NCBI RefSeq assembly: GCF_949628265.1
Contig: NC_088787.1
Coordinates: forward strand, 14,126,501 to 14,190,500
DNA from: Cloeon dipterum
Lineage: Eukaryota > Arthropoda > Insecta > Ephemeroptera > Baetidae
Direction: 5' to 3'
Length of the DNA stretch: 64,000 nucleotides
In this document: positions 51,097 to 61,941 of the stretch, piece by piece
How positions within the stretch are numbered: the first letter of the stretch is position 1
Layout: each line of letters opens with the position of its first letter
The notes under the pieces: generated by a model
What the model was told of the DNA's origin: nothing
Databases searched by the model: none
The model's input: only the letters and a program-made list of their open reading frames with translations
Made by a program: the position numbers and the translations under genes

Positions 51097-51678
51097 ATGG
51101 ACGACGAAAGAAAGCGCAGTTTATTCGTTGGAAATCTGGCGACCCCTGCAACCACAGAGGCCCTGATTCACGAGCTGTTCACTCAAGTGGGGCCTGTCGA
51201 AAAAGTTCATATCCCCAAAAATAAACAGACAAATCAGCCAGCTGGCTATGCATTTGTGACATTCAAACATGAGGTGTCTGTCATGTACGCTACACAAGTG
51301 CTAGCAGGAACCCAGCTGTTCGGAAGAACTCTTAAGCTTCAACTGAGGGACGGCGCAGGTGGGAACACACCCCAGCAATCACCATCTACTCCCAGGCATC
51401 AGCAGCAATACCAGCAACAACCGCAGTACCAGCAACATCAACAGCACAGGAACCAGCAAGAGTTCAACGCAATCTACGCCTCCCAGAAAGATTACAGAAG
51501 GGACCATCAACAAAATAATGGTTACCGCGGCGATGAGCCCTACTCCAGAGACCGACACAACAACGGGAGATCTCAGGACAGAAATAGATATCAAGAGCGC
51601 CCTCGAGATCACCGCAACCGCCAGCAACACCCCTACCAAAACAATCAACATCAACGACATGGCAGAAACAGGAGATAG
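51097..51678 (+). CDS. RBM7-like single-RRM RNA-binding protein, one coding exon, 193 aa
   Basis: One RNA recognition motif occupies roughly residues 8-88. RNP2 is LFVGNLA and RNP1 is AGYAFVTF; VEKVHIPKNKQT and FKHEVSVMYA closely match RBM7 (VIKVKIPKDKD, FKHEVSV), the RRM subunit of the nuclear exosome targeting (NEXT) complex. The rest is low-complexity, rich in Gln, His, Asn, Arg and Asp, ending RHGRNRR. This tail differs from the Ser-rich tail of vertebrate RBM7 and could drive condensation. I chose the ATG at 51097; another in-frame ATG at 51085 lies just before a possible acceptor (tttcgcag). An SF3B4-like or RBM11-like identity is the alternative. AATAAA at 52028 suits its 3' end. Confidence 0.82.
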   Translation: MDDERKRSLFVGNLATPATTEALIHELFTQVGPVEKVHIPKNKQTNQPAGYAFVTFKHEVSVMYATQVLAGTQLFGRTLKLQLRDGAGGNTPQQSPSTPRHQQQYQQQPQYQQHQQHRNQQEFNAIYASQKDYRRDHQQNNGYRGDEPYSRDRHNNGRSQDRNRYQERPRDHRNRQQHPYQNNQHQRHGRNRR

Positions 51679-52027
51679 CTTTGGAGACTTTCAGAGTGCA
51701 ATTAACAGCTCTTGTTGAGCGAATTTGTGTACAAAATTTACTTCGCAGACATTTCCTCTGTGATGCCCATGTTGTATGTTCATTTCTAGGTGTGTTTCCC
51801 CCTTCAAAATAACAACTGATAGGATTGTCAGCCTTATTTGCGATTTTTTTATTACTTTTTGCACACTCCACAGCCATGACGCCAAAGTTATCAGGATAAA
51901 TCAATTTCATATTCAAATTTTGGTAATAATTTGGGTCGTGCTGTCATATTCACCACTGACATTTTCTTACAGTTATTTGAAGAAACACACAATCAGCTGG
52001 CACTTAATATTTAAACCACTCCCATTA

Positions 52028-52033
52028 AATAAA
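52028..52033 (+). terminator. Poly(A) signal of the RBM7-like gene
   Basis: AATAAA lies 350 bp after the stop codon. The nearest minus-strand AATAAA of the convergent endosulfine gene is only about 60 bp further (52093-52098). Confidence 0.5.
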
Positions 52034-52092
52034 GGAACAAAACAAATTATTTAGAAAAATTGAAAGAGTTTTTGAATTTATGATACATTCTT

Positions 52093-52098
52093 TTTATT
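52093..52098 (-). terminator. Possible poly(A) signal of endosulfine
   Basis: This is the first minus-strand AATAAA I find downstream of the endosulfine stop codon, about 810 bp away. It implies a long 3' UTR filling the interval 52.1-52.9 kb. Variant hexamers nearer the stop cannot be excluded. Confidence 0.35.
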
Positions 52099-52908
52099 GG
52101 CACAATTCAAATTTAATTAGAAAATATTTTTGTACAGTGTTGTTTCATCTTAAGAATTCCATTATTTTTACGGACAGTGAATACAAAAACTGGCAGCTGC
52201 TGTATCCATGTGTGAAAGCCAAAATGAGCATTTTCTGTGACTTTGTGGATAGAAGCGAAATGCTGAAACTCGTCAATTACAAGCTTACTTGCTAGAACTA
52301 ACATTTTAATATTTTATGTTGACCAGTCTGAAGACTGGATCTAACAATAAGTGTGGAGAACAAACGCACATTCAATTTTATCACGTCAACATGTTTGCGT
52401 TGATTTAATTTCCAAACCATCAGACATCACCAAATGCTCAATCAAGCACCAAATAAACTTGTTAATTCACTGACCAATTTTTTTCTCAATATAATGCGAC
52501 TGATATCAGAGATCTAAATTTGGACCATGCATACAACTATCAGAGAATAGTGATTGAATGTGTGTTTTTATATATTCAAATTAATCTTTTAACACCTTTA
52601 CTTAAGAACATACTAAACCTAGCAAAATCATTGTAGTTATTTACACAGATCAAACAGCGGAAGGAAATAAGTAACTGGAACTTACACGATATCGGTTTTT
52701 GTGCCTTGTAAATTGATTGATAAATCTTTCTTGACAGATAATAACCGTGGAAAGCAAATCTCAAGCAAGTCGATTTCGGTCTGAGCAGAGCCACCGGTAA
52801 TTTGAATTAACCATTTAGAGCAAACAAAGCCAATGTTGGAAAATTTACGGCCTTGAGGCCACAGAGTCTGCCATGAAGCGAAAGCAGAGAAAGTCACTGA
52901 TAAGGTCT

Positions 52909-53858
52909 TTAGTTGGTACCAGGGGCGTTGTTGAAGTTCAACTTTGGCTGCTGAATTATGGATGTCTTTCGGACAGGCACGGTCTCAGGCGTTGGGATTG
53001 CCTCTCCTGTTGCAAATGGCTGCATCGCGGGGGTCACCCTGGTCTTAGCTGCTGTCGGCAGAGAGCCTTTTTGCTTGGCCATTTGATAGTCTCCAGAATC
53101 AAAGAACTTTTGCTGAAAAATAAAAGTGTACATAAAAAACGAGTTAACACTATAAAAAGACTTGTGATTAATTCCTTTTCAAAACATGCAGGTCTCAGGA
53201 GAAAGCCTGTTTTTAAAATTGGGATTTCGGGCTTTGCTTTGTGTATTTTAGACAAAAATGTGTGAATCTAGTAATAGCATTTAAATACACCAACAGCTGC
53301 GATGTGCTCCATGCATTGTAGTGGAGAAACCTCCTGTAAAATTTACGTTTGGAGCTGTGCGCAATTTTAACATTTTAACGGCACCAAGACGGTACATAAT
53401 ATTATTTAACGATGTCAAATATGCACACAAAGTTTGATATTTTTTAACTTGTTGAGCATGAGGGAGCACAGCGCTTAGTTATGTGGAAAATCAACTGAAG
53501 TAAAATGCATTGCCAGATAGACGAAGTTTCGCGCAACAACCCCTGCCTGTAGAATTAAAACGGCGTATGTTACATAAACAAAAATCCTGAACATGCATAC
53601 CCCTTTCGCAAGCCGCTTTTGCAAAAAAGCCGAGTGCCCGCTCATCGGCTGGATCGATTTAGGGTAGCGGGCCTTAAACTTTGCCTCCTCGATCTTTTCA
53701 ATCTCCTGTTGAGAAGGCTGAAAATGTCAAAATCGATTTTTTAATTTCCACGCTCAAGGTGAAATTCGCTCGTTTCATACCTGAACAAACTCTTTGGTGT
53801 CGGCCTCTTCGGGACTGGAAACATCTTCCTGAGGGGCATTTTCCGCACTGTCCGACAT
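52909..53858 (-). CDS. endos: Endosulfine/ARPP-19 family PP2A-B55 inhibitor, 3 exons, 132 aa
   Basis: Small protein that, once phosphorylated by Greatwall kinase, inhibits PP2A-B55 and allows mitotic and meiotic entry. Exons (minus, 5' to 3') are 53858-53781, 53717-53601 and 53112-52909, all in phase 0. The N-terminus is acidic ([20 protein letters not shown]). The core has [18 protein letters not shown] and the diagnostic [10 protein letters not shown], with S71 the Greatwall site. The C-terminal VRKTSII matches the PKA site of vertebrate ENSA (QRKSSLV), with S116 as target. IPTPETVP matches ENSA IPTPQDLP. Length is close to the family norm of about 120. The gene converges on the RBM7-like gene. 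Confidence 0.96.
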
Positions 53859-56278
53859 ATCGACTGTGCTTTTGTTTTCCAACTAAGAGACCTAATAAGT
53901 TCAGACGCGCAGAAACGCACGAATCATAGAAAAACCAAGCGATTTGTTGCCAGCAGCTGCAAAATAACAGACTTTTCGCACCTCGAGGTCACACAGTTGA
54001 CAGTCTCTGCGCAGCCACTCCCCTTCTCCCATTCATGATTTTCTTTAAATAAAGGCGCGTGAAATGCGTGCTAATACACCTAACACATCATATTGCTGTA
54101 AAATTATGATAATATTGCTGGGGAAATTGCTTTGAAACCTAAATTTTTCTAAAATGGTAAGCAGTTAGTAATAAAAATGATATATATGTATAATTATTTT
54201 TAGTATCAAGATCACCCCCATTTCCTCGTTCACTGGCAAATTTATTAAACATTGGAAAACTAAATAACGGAATTGTCAAATATTTCAACTATTTTGCTGT
54301 TCTATTTCGTTGGGAGATCAAAGAAATATGTAATATAAAGGATGAGATTTAAAAAAAATACCCCACATAATTCCAAAGTAAAGGGGGTAAAGACAACCAC
54401 AGTGACTATAATTTTGAAAACACTGAGTCTAAATTTAAGACATTTTCAACAATTATTCTTTTATATTAAAACGTTAAATATTTTGGGCGGCGAGGAGGAA
54501 AATAAAAATTTACGTGTTATATTTTTAAATTTTTACCAATTTATGAAAAATATTAAATTAGATTAGGTGTCTCTGAGGGTAACTAAAGTTTGCGCCCACC
54601 AATAAAAATTAAATAATTGAAGTTTTAAAATCAACTTCAGTCAATTAATTACAAACTCAATGTTGAATATGTATTTATTTCCACCACACAACTAATTTTT
54701 AGGCTGATTTAAGAACATATTTTTGAATTAATAATGTTGAGAAATAAAATTCCAAGTAGTGCGTTGAACATGAAAGAAATTTTTATTGTCTCGGACATAT
54801 CACTCTTTCTTCTTCACCAAGTTAAATGACGGATCCTTGTTGTGTAAAAATTTGTATGGATTGAAAAGACATAATCTCAACATGCCAAAGCCAAAACCTC
54901 TCTTACAGCATCTTTCTGAGGGTATAACACTTAAAGAATCCTTCAGAAATTATAATCTAAATGCAAGGATTAAACAAATAGTAATGAAATGCACTTTGGG
55001 AACTTCCACCTGCTTGTTGCGAGAGGTTGTTTTTACACAGTTTCGACTAGCCATTGACAATAAAAGAAGTGCAGAGCAATCTGTTGTACAAAAATCTAGG
55101 TCTAGGGTTGCCTACCTTCACCCTTCAGTACATAACATAATGCTCAATACGTTCAAAAACATACAGTCTGCTTTGTTTGACAGAAATCCTTTTCATAAAA
55201 AAGAACAGTCGTTACACAGGTAGTAAAAGATTGAAATTAAATTATTGTTATACAGAATATTAACACGCACATTAAATGAAAAACAAAAATGGATACATGA
55301 GCACCAAGGCAACCCAAAGACCTCACTTATGAGGAATGATATATCTGTTTTGCGTTAGATTTCTGTGTTTATTTACTTAGTTTTTCTACTGTGTCATGTA
55401 CTCAGCTAGCAAGAATTAAGGGCCTATTCCAAGACTTAAAACTAATAGTGTGAATTTGAAAACTCCAAGGAAATAAATAACCAGGTTGAACATGTTACAC
55501 TCACAAAATAGTGACGAAACGACAAATAAATAATACTTTGTGTCAATCATATCTCGAGATTCAATTCGGCACAAAAATACTGTTCAGTTTCGATTCTTTT
55601 TCAAAATATTATTTGTTTCAATATACAAACGTTTCTCCGAAGGCATTTAACAAAACGCTGCTTAGGCCTCTTGGCAAAATGATCAAGAGATTCATTCCTT
55701 GTGAAATCAGAGATCTGCGTCAGCATACTTGCACTGTTTCCAAGTTTATAGAGAATAATACTTTTTATGTTTCCGCAATTCATTCACTAGTGTAATAATC
55801 CCACCTTTTAATTCCTCAGTATGACCAATTAATAATAAACAACAACACCAGTCATATTCTCAAAGTACACATTTAAGTTTTCCTGTAAAAGGACATAAAG
55901 ACTGACTCTTGGCAAGAAATTATCTTTTTGATCTTCAGTTTGATGCGTTCCCTATTAAAACATGATCGCTGCGATTCGGGGGGCATGGACACAGATGTTC
56001 ACCATCTCTTTTTCCAAAATAATTACGTTGAATAGGTAACAAGATATGACAGACCAGCTTGTGTCGCATCCTTTCGTTCTCTAATTATCGCTTAAGTACT
56101 ATTTTTCTTTTTAACGTTATCTAATACTCGACAATCATCCCACCAATGCCACTACCATGTGGTTCTCCATGGAACTCGTTTACAATGTAGCTAACTATTA
56201 GTTTAATCACACTGATGGAGCTTATAGTTGTTTTAACCACTCGTAAAATAAAAGGGGATCACATTACTGCTTTTCGCT
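53859..56278. other. Endosulfine 5' flank and PRODH 3' flank
   Basis: A 145-codon plus-strand frame (54786-55223) has no ATG at its start, no domain and no coding bias, and is probably PRODH 3' UTR read backwards. A minus-strand AATAAA at 54782-54787 could end PRODH, giving a 1.5-kb 3' UTR. Confidence 0.4.
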
Positions 56279-59200
56279 TTAGATGGGCCGGTAGTTACCT
56301 TTGGGTGTGTAGTACAGCTGGCCCCTTGCAAGTCGCCTGCTCAGTTCTTGCAACAAGAGGGACTTTTCTTTCTTAATCTTCTTTAAGATGCCCTTGTTCT
56401 CTTGAGCGCGTCGAGAGAGATACGGTAGCACCTCATCAACTGGCCCGTATGGGATATATTTGTACACTGAGTAGCCAGACTGACCTGAAATTAAAATTGT
56501 CGAATCAAAATCATGTATTTGTGGTCATGTAATTCTGCTGACATAATTTTATATTTTTTCAGCGTTTATCGATATTATCGCATAAATAAACACTTGAAAA
56601 TTGCACAGTATCTTACTTCCTTCTTTTCATAGAATAAAAATATAACATTTCAGAATCAAGAATATATTTGGGTTCACCAAAAAGTCACCCTTGGATAAAC
56701 GGCGCCAAACGATAAGATGCTTTTTCCCTCAGGCTCTGCCAATTTTAGTTTGCTTCAAATTACATAAAATGGTCCGATGGTGATTGGGAGTTAGAAATAA
56801 TTACTTAATGTCTAAATTTTGCAGCTATAAACATCAATATGTATTGTTTGAGTGACAAGTTTCAATGTGGACCCCTTCCCAAAGGCCAAAAACTTACCAA
56901 GTGGGAAGGTGATGTAGTCACACATGCCCAGCAATTGACCGAAACAAATGACTTTGTCTTCAGGAGAGATTCCATATTCATTCATCCTAAAAATGCAAAT
57001 AACATAGAACATTTCACACACTATCTTAATTGAATGGGTTTATTACGCGTTGAGAGTGAATCGAACTGTGTCCTCGTTGTGACTAGCCACCATAATAGCA
57101 ATCTTTTTGCCCTCTCCTTTGGATTTGCCATCCTTGATGCGCCTCAAGCACTCGCTCAAGGTCTTCTGGTACATCTCAGATGTCGCTTCAAATGATGGGT
57201 TTGTTGGATCATCATATCCAAGCGCTTCAGCACGAGCACGCTCCTATAGTGACAACCATTGGGGATTATTGAGCCGAATTAAAAAATTTAATCTGAACCA
57301 AACCTGTTCAAGATATGCTCCACGCACTAGCTTGGCTCCAAAATAGAAGTTTTGTCTCTTGGCTTGCTCCAAGTCGGTGCTGACGTTGTTGAATGCCTCC
57401 TTCAGGTAGCATTGGTAAGTGTTGAACATGATGGCCTTTTCCTTGTTGTGCTTCCTCATCATTTCAAGAGTGATTCGAGTGATGGCCGGCTGGAAGTAGG
57501 TTTGCTCCGCATCTACCATGATGCGCACGTCAAGCGCTTTGGCACACTGCATCAAGTTAGGAGGTGTCAGTTAATTCATGTGATCATGCAGCAATATCTT
57601 CAGTTTCATACCTTGCAGAGAGTGTCAATGCGGCGAATCATGTTTCGGAACATTTCCTCCTCCTTTGGCGTTAGCTGGGAAATTAAGCGTACCATGCGAC
57701 CTGTTTTCAGGTCAGGCAGTCTGAAGGTTTCGCTCAGTTGAGCATCTTCATCAATAATGCCAGACCAAGGGAAGAGATGGATCACACTAAAATAAATTAA
57801 AAACATTTGTTACAATGCTCTCTTTATGTCTAAAATAGATGAGCAAATTTTTGACAGAGTCATTCTTACCAAAAGATATCTCTCTTTAAATGAAACATGG
57901 ATTCAGATCAAACCCCTTGCGTCATTTTTAAAGAGTGGTTGGCAAATCTCTTAAGCTTTCTGTGAAGTTGTGCACATACCCTTTCTTGTCGTAGGTCAGT
58001 TTGTCAAGGAAATGTTGAACTTGCACATCATTAATTAGCCTAGCCTTTCCAAACTTTTCAGCGAGTTCTTCAGGTTTTACATGGTGTCCAATGATACTTC
58101 CGTGGTGACCAGTCAACTCTTCAAAGTAGCGACGAGCCCTCATGATGACCTCAGAAAGTTGCAGCTTGAAAATTACACCAATTAGCTTATGGCGAGAGAA
58201 GAATATTCTCAATATGGTTATACCAAAAGTTGGGGTCGACCAAGCGCAGTCAGTTTCACAGCAGTTATTCCGGTGCCGGATGTTGTACCTAAAATTTTCT
58301 TCAATGCCAAACAATTATGCTGTAAATTGAGTATTTACCTGAAACTGCTTCCAAGCATCGCAAGAAAATCTCCATGTTCCTCTCGCACTGCGCCTCATTG
58401 AGATAGAAGTAAGTTCTTGCACTGTCGACTTTGTATCGCCTGTCTGCGAATTCTTGGTGGCTGTGGTATCTTTTGATAGTCCCTGCAATCAAAAGAAAAT
58501 TGTGGTGCAACACAATTCAATTTTGTCCAACGATAATTCTACCTTGAGATTGATCATCACCTGCTTCAGAAACGCACGACCTGAAAAATAAAATAAGTCA
58601 TGGGTTTGCTCTACAATCACTTACTGCGACATCAACAATGTTTTAAATACTAAACTAAAAGCCGAGAGTTAACTTTTAAATATGCAGAGTGGTAGAGAAC
58701 ACACCACACTTAAAATGCATGCAACTAAGCAAGACACCTTTTGGCAAACCTGGAATCAAAATAAGTTCCAGATTAGCTGAATGCGCAGGAATAGAAAGGC
58801 GAAGATTCAAAATGCAGAAAAGAAACACTCGTAGATAATGTCATGCTTTAACAAAAGCAAATTTTAAGTTGTTACCCATCGTGAATCCTTTTCAGAGAGA
58901 AGAGTATAAACACAAGACCATGATAGTAAATTTATGAGCGAATGGCAAAGTGTGCTTGTTGCAAACTGATTGGTGCAGAAACGGCGAGGACCATTATTCG
59001 AAATTAGTCCTCGCTGGATTGTAAAGAGGAAACCATTACAATGTAACACGTAACTCGTGAATTACTTGTATTAGTGAGAAAATGCACAAGAATTCTCTGC
59101 ATGGAATAACTTACTCAGTTTCTCGTCTCTGAGCCTCCTCGGTACTGATGTCCTCCTCAACTGAGTAATCGAGGATGGACTTGACTCCAAAGGAACGCAG

Positions 59201-59323
59201 TCTGTCGATGGTCGGCTTGATCGTCACTTGATTTTCGCCAGCCACAAAGTGGCCATAGAACGTACCCTTCATGAACCAGTTGAACAGCCTTTTGCCAAGA
59301 ATTTTCTGACTTATTTTCATAAT
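56279..59323 (-). CDS. slgA: Proline dehydrogenase (mitochondrial PRODH), 10 exons seen, 5' end incomplete
   Basis: FAD enzyme of the inner mitochondrial membrane that oxidises proline to pyrroline-5-carboxylate. Exons (minus, 5' to 3') are 59323-59115, 58580-58543 (38 nt), 58482-58339, 58288-58224, 58164-57980, 57786-57612, 57546-57304, 57243-57047, 56986-56898 and 56484-56279, totalling 516 codons with consistent phases. Family marks are [28 protein letters not shown] and [19 protein letters not shown]. The barrel shows [23 protein letters not shown] and [14 protein letters not shown], then [20 protein letters not shown] and [17 protein letters not shown]. It ends PKGNYRPI. The first exon seen opens after an acceptor with ATT ATG in phase 0, so upstream exons for the targeting peptide and the usual FKSKTTWEL region are missing from my reading. 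They may lie further up or beyond 64 kb. Confidence 0.95.
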
Positions 59324-59815
59324 CTGAAATCAAAATACAGACAATTTGATTTAAAAGTTTGCACAACCATCTGAAAAAAAATATGAACCACACGCCATAA
59401 AGAACAAATGTTTTGAAATATTAATTCTTAATTCAAAATAACTACTGCAGATCAGAGGGGCAACTTTATTGTAGACTCTGCCGCATTACAATAACTTTAT
59501 TTTACCAACGAAAATGATTAAAATCCAATCAAGTAATAATTGATATTCGTTCTTGCTGAAATGGTTGATATCTGAACTGGCGAACATTTCAGCAATAATC
59601 GCATGGCTATATTCGTTTAACTTCAAAGATATTTTGAATGCTGACGAGAAAGCATGAGTACAAAAATAATATCCTTGCGAAGCTTGTTGACAGAGCTTAT
59701 TTGGAGTGCGGTCACTGGTGGGTGTTGCAGTGGCAGATTGCATTTAGTAATTAGTGCGAGCGAGCATCTTTAACTCCGCGTGTTTGCTCCTGATTTTGGG
59801 GGCGCGCCGGTGGAC

Positions 59816-59837
59816 CAGCCAGCCAGCTAGCTGGCTG
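59816..59837. repeat. 22-bp perfect palindrome
   Basis: gccagccagctagctggctg followed by gc is its own reverse complement. It lies in GC-rich sequence upstream of PRODH and may be part of a promoter region. Position is given to within a base or two. Confidence 0.5.
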
Positions 59838-60419
59838 GCGCTGTGCCTGCAATATTGATTGCCGTCGAGATGATGCGTTCAAGTGGATCAATGGAAGAGT
59901 CTGCTTCAACGTTTTACGCATTGTCGCATCTCGCTTCACAAAAAATGAAGAGGGCAAAGTCTGAATGGCTGTTCACTAAATATTTGGCTACGATTTTGTA
60001 CACTTGTTTTTTTCTTTCTACCTTTAATGGATTTGTCTGTCACATATGGATTTGTCTTTAAAAAAAATAAATGAAGAAATTCCTGAACTATTTTTCAGTT
60101 TTATTTTCCTCCTTGTTTCATAATTATTTGTTTCCTTGCAACAATACCTGTTTTTCTCGTCTGCACAGCTCTGGTATTACATAACTTCACTAAGGAAATG
60201 GATTCCAAGAAAATATTTACAACGGCTGGAATGAAACCTGTCTCTTTTCGAACAAAAAAATCAGTTTTTGCGATGATGGTGACGCAATATTTGAACTAGA
60301 TCACGTCTCGTCTAACATTATCTCGTTTCCCGTCAAGTGATGCCACCGCAGATAAAATAGGCCGCAGTATCGCGAAAGCCGAAATTAATTAACTCCGACA
60401 ACGTGGTGTGGCCAAATAG

Positions 60420-60526
60420 TATAAAGCGGCGGAGCAAGCAGTTTGGCAACTTACTATCAAAATGTGGCTAAAAATAGAAAAAAGTGGTCTTCCTGGGAAT
60501 AGGCGTTGCATTAGTGTATTTTTGCG
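60420..60526 (+). other. TATA-box promoter-like site followed by a leader-like frame
   Basis: TATAAAG at 60420-60426 is followed about 20-25 bp later by gcagttt and by ATG at 60462. The ATG frame is short, but the next frame from 60478 reads KKVVFLGIGVALVYFC, a good-looking secretory leader, up to a GTACGT donor at 60527. The two frames are offset by one base in an A-run, so this may be a decayed or mis-read first exon of a secreted-protein gene. Weak. Confidence 0.2.
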
Positions 60527-61279
60527 GTACGTCGGAGTGGGAACCATAATTAAGGAAAACTGTTCGGTGGAAAGAGCTGCAATTTGAAGCCAGAAATCAT
60601 CAGGCGATGCCACACCAACCAATAGGATTTCATTCGAGCAGGAATAATGCTTGAGGACATAACAGAAGGGACTGGAGAGCAGATGTTTCTTTTTTCCGGA
60701 TGAGGGGTGCGAGGGATGATCTATGAGGGAAAAAGCAAAAATTGGGGTACAAGAGCATAATAGCGAGAGAAATCTCGAAGCTGCACTGCGGTCGATTTTA
60801 CAACGAGCTTTATAGCTTTCGATGGATAGAATGTTCATAAAAAGGTTCAAGCATCAAGCTAGATCATCGCTGCTAAGTGTTTTTTTTTTAAATTCAAAAG
60901 ATTGATTATTTTAATAAACTACCACAAGCATATTATACTTTCGCTAAAGTAAAAGGTGAAACTAAAATGCTTCTTTATTCTTCCTTTTGAGTGATCTTTT
61001 ACAGAGAATAGTAATGAATAATACGAAAGCACAAAATATATAACATTAACGTACCTTCAGCCTCACCATAAACTTAAAAAAAGAGCAAGCATTTTGTTGA
61101 AAGAGAACCGTTTGAACAATTGTAACGCTATTGATTTTAAAATGGCTATTCGTTAGAGACAAATTAATAAGAACAGAAGGCTAATAATTCGAAAAATTAT
61201 ATATAAAAAAATATCATACGCTCTCGTACCGCACAGCGTATGTTTCGGCACCGCGGGCCTAGGATCAGCAGTACTTTAC

Positions 61280-61297
61280 CTCTAAAACAAAATTCAT
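61280..61297 (-). CDS. slgA: Possible alternative first coding exon of PRODH (MNFVLE)
   Basis: On the minus strand ATGAATTTTGTTTTAGAG is followed by GTAAAG, a usable donor, in phase 0. Joining to the PRODH exon at 59323 reads [16 protein letters not shown] without shift. This would give a shorter N-terminus with no obvious mitochondrial signal. The phase match has a one-in-three chance of being accidental, so this is a weak call. Confidence 0.25.
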
Positions 61298-61855
61298 AGC
61301 CACAGCATTAGCTGCAGAGAATTTTGAATAAGAGATCGCCTGCACTCATCTCTGATTGTGTGCAACCGAAAAAAATCTAGAAAGGAAACTATAAAATTCG
61401 CATACCTTCCTGAAAGATGCTAGTGCAGGCTAATCAAGAGGATTTAAATTAAAGTTAAATTGAAGTTAATTTGACTTTAAAATAAATGAAAAATCCATTT
61501 CGGGTTACTAATTATTAATTGATTTTAGCATGGCTACTCCCATAGACAAATTAGTCTTACAATCTTAATTAAATAAAATTAGTCACGATAGATATAAGAA
61601 CCAAATATTTGATCTACTGGTCTGAAAAGTCACGATAACAAATTGATTGAATTTTGTTCCTGCTTTTAAATTTTGTATTCAATGTATTTATTATTGTATT
61701 GACCATTGCAAGAATATATGTTATTCGCGTAGCATTCACTATTTATAGGGCCCATGATTCACGACACAAGCGTCTTGTCAGTTTACGACAATGTCCTCAA
61801 TGCTCCAAACACCTTTGGTGGTTACTATGCAATAGAAACGGGGGCACTTTCTTAC

Positions 61856-61941
61856 GATTAGACATTGTACGCATAGGTGTGCACATTCTCTGGCAGTCGC
61901 AGATAGTCACTGGTCAGCAGACTGACCTCAATGATGCCGTT
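61856..61941 (-). other. Exon-like segment on the minus strand, 86 nt, unknown gene
   Basis: An acceptor (gttatttgcag) and a donor (GTAAGA) bound 86 nt. In one frame it reads NGIIEVSLLTSDYLRLPENV followed by HTYAYNV and a stop just before the donor; the other two frames have early stops. Third positions are GC-leaning, as in real exons of this genome. I recognise no family. It could be a terminal coding exon of a gene starting further right, or a 5' UTR exon of PRODH. Confidence 0.25.

Noticed and set aside
54786-55223. 145-codon plus-strand frame
   Set aside because: First codon is TTG, no domain, no coding bias; more likely 3' UTR of PRODH on the other strand.
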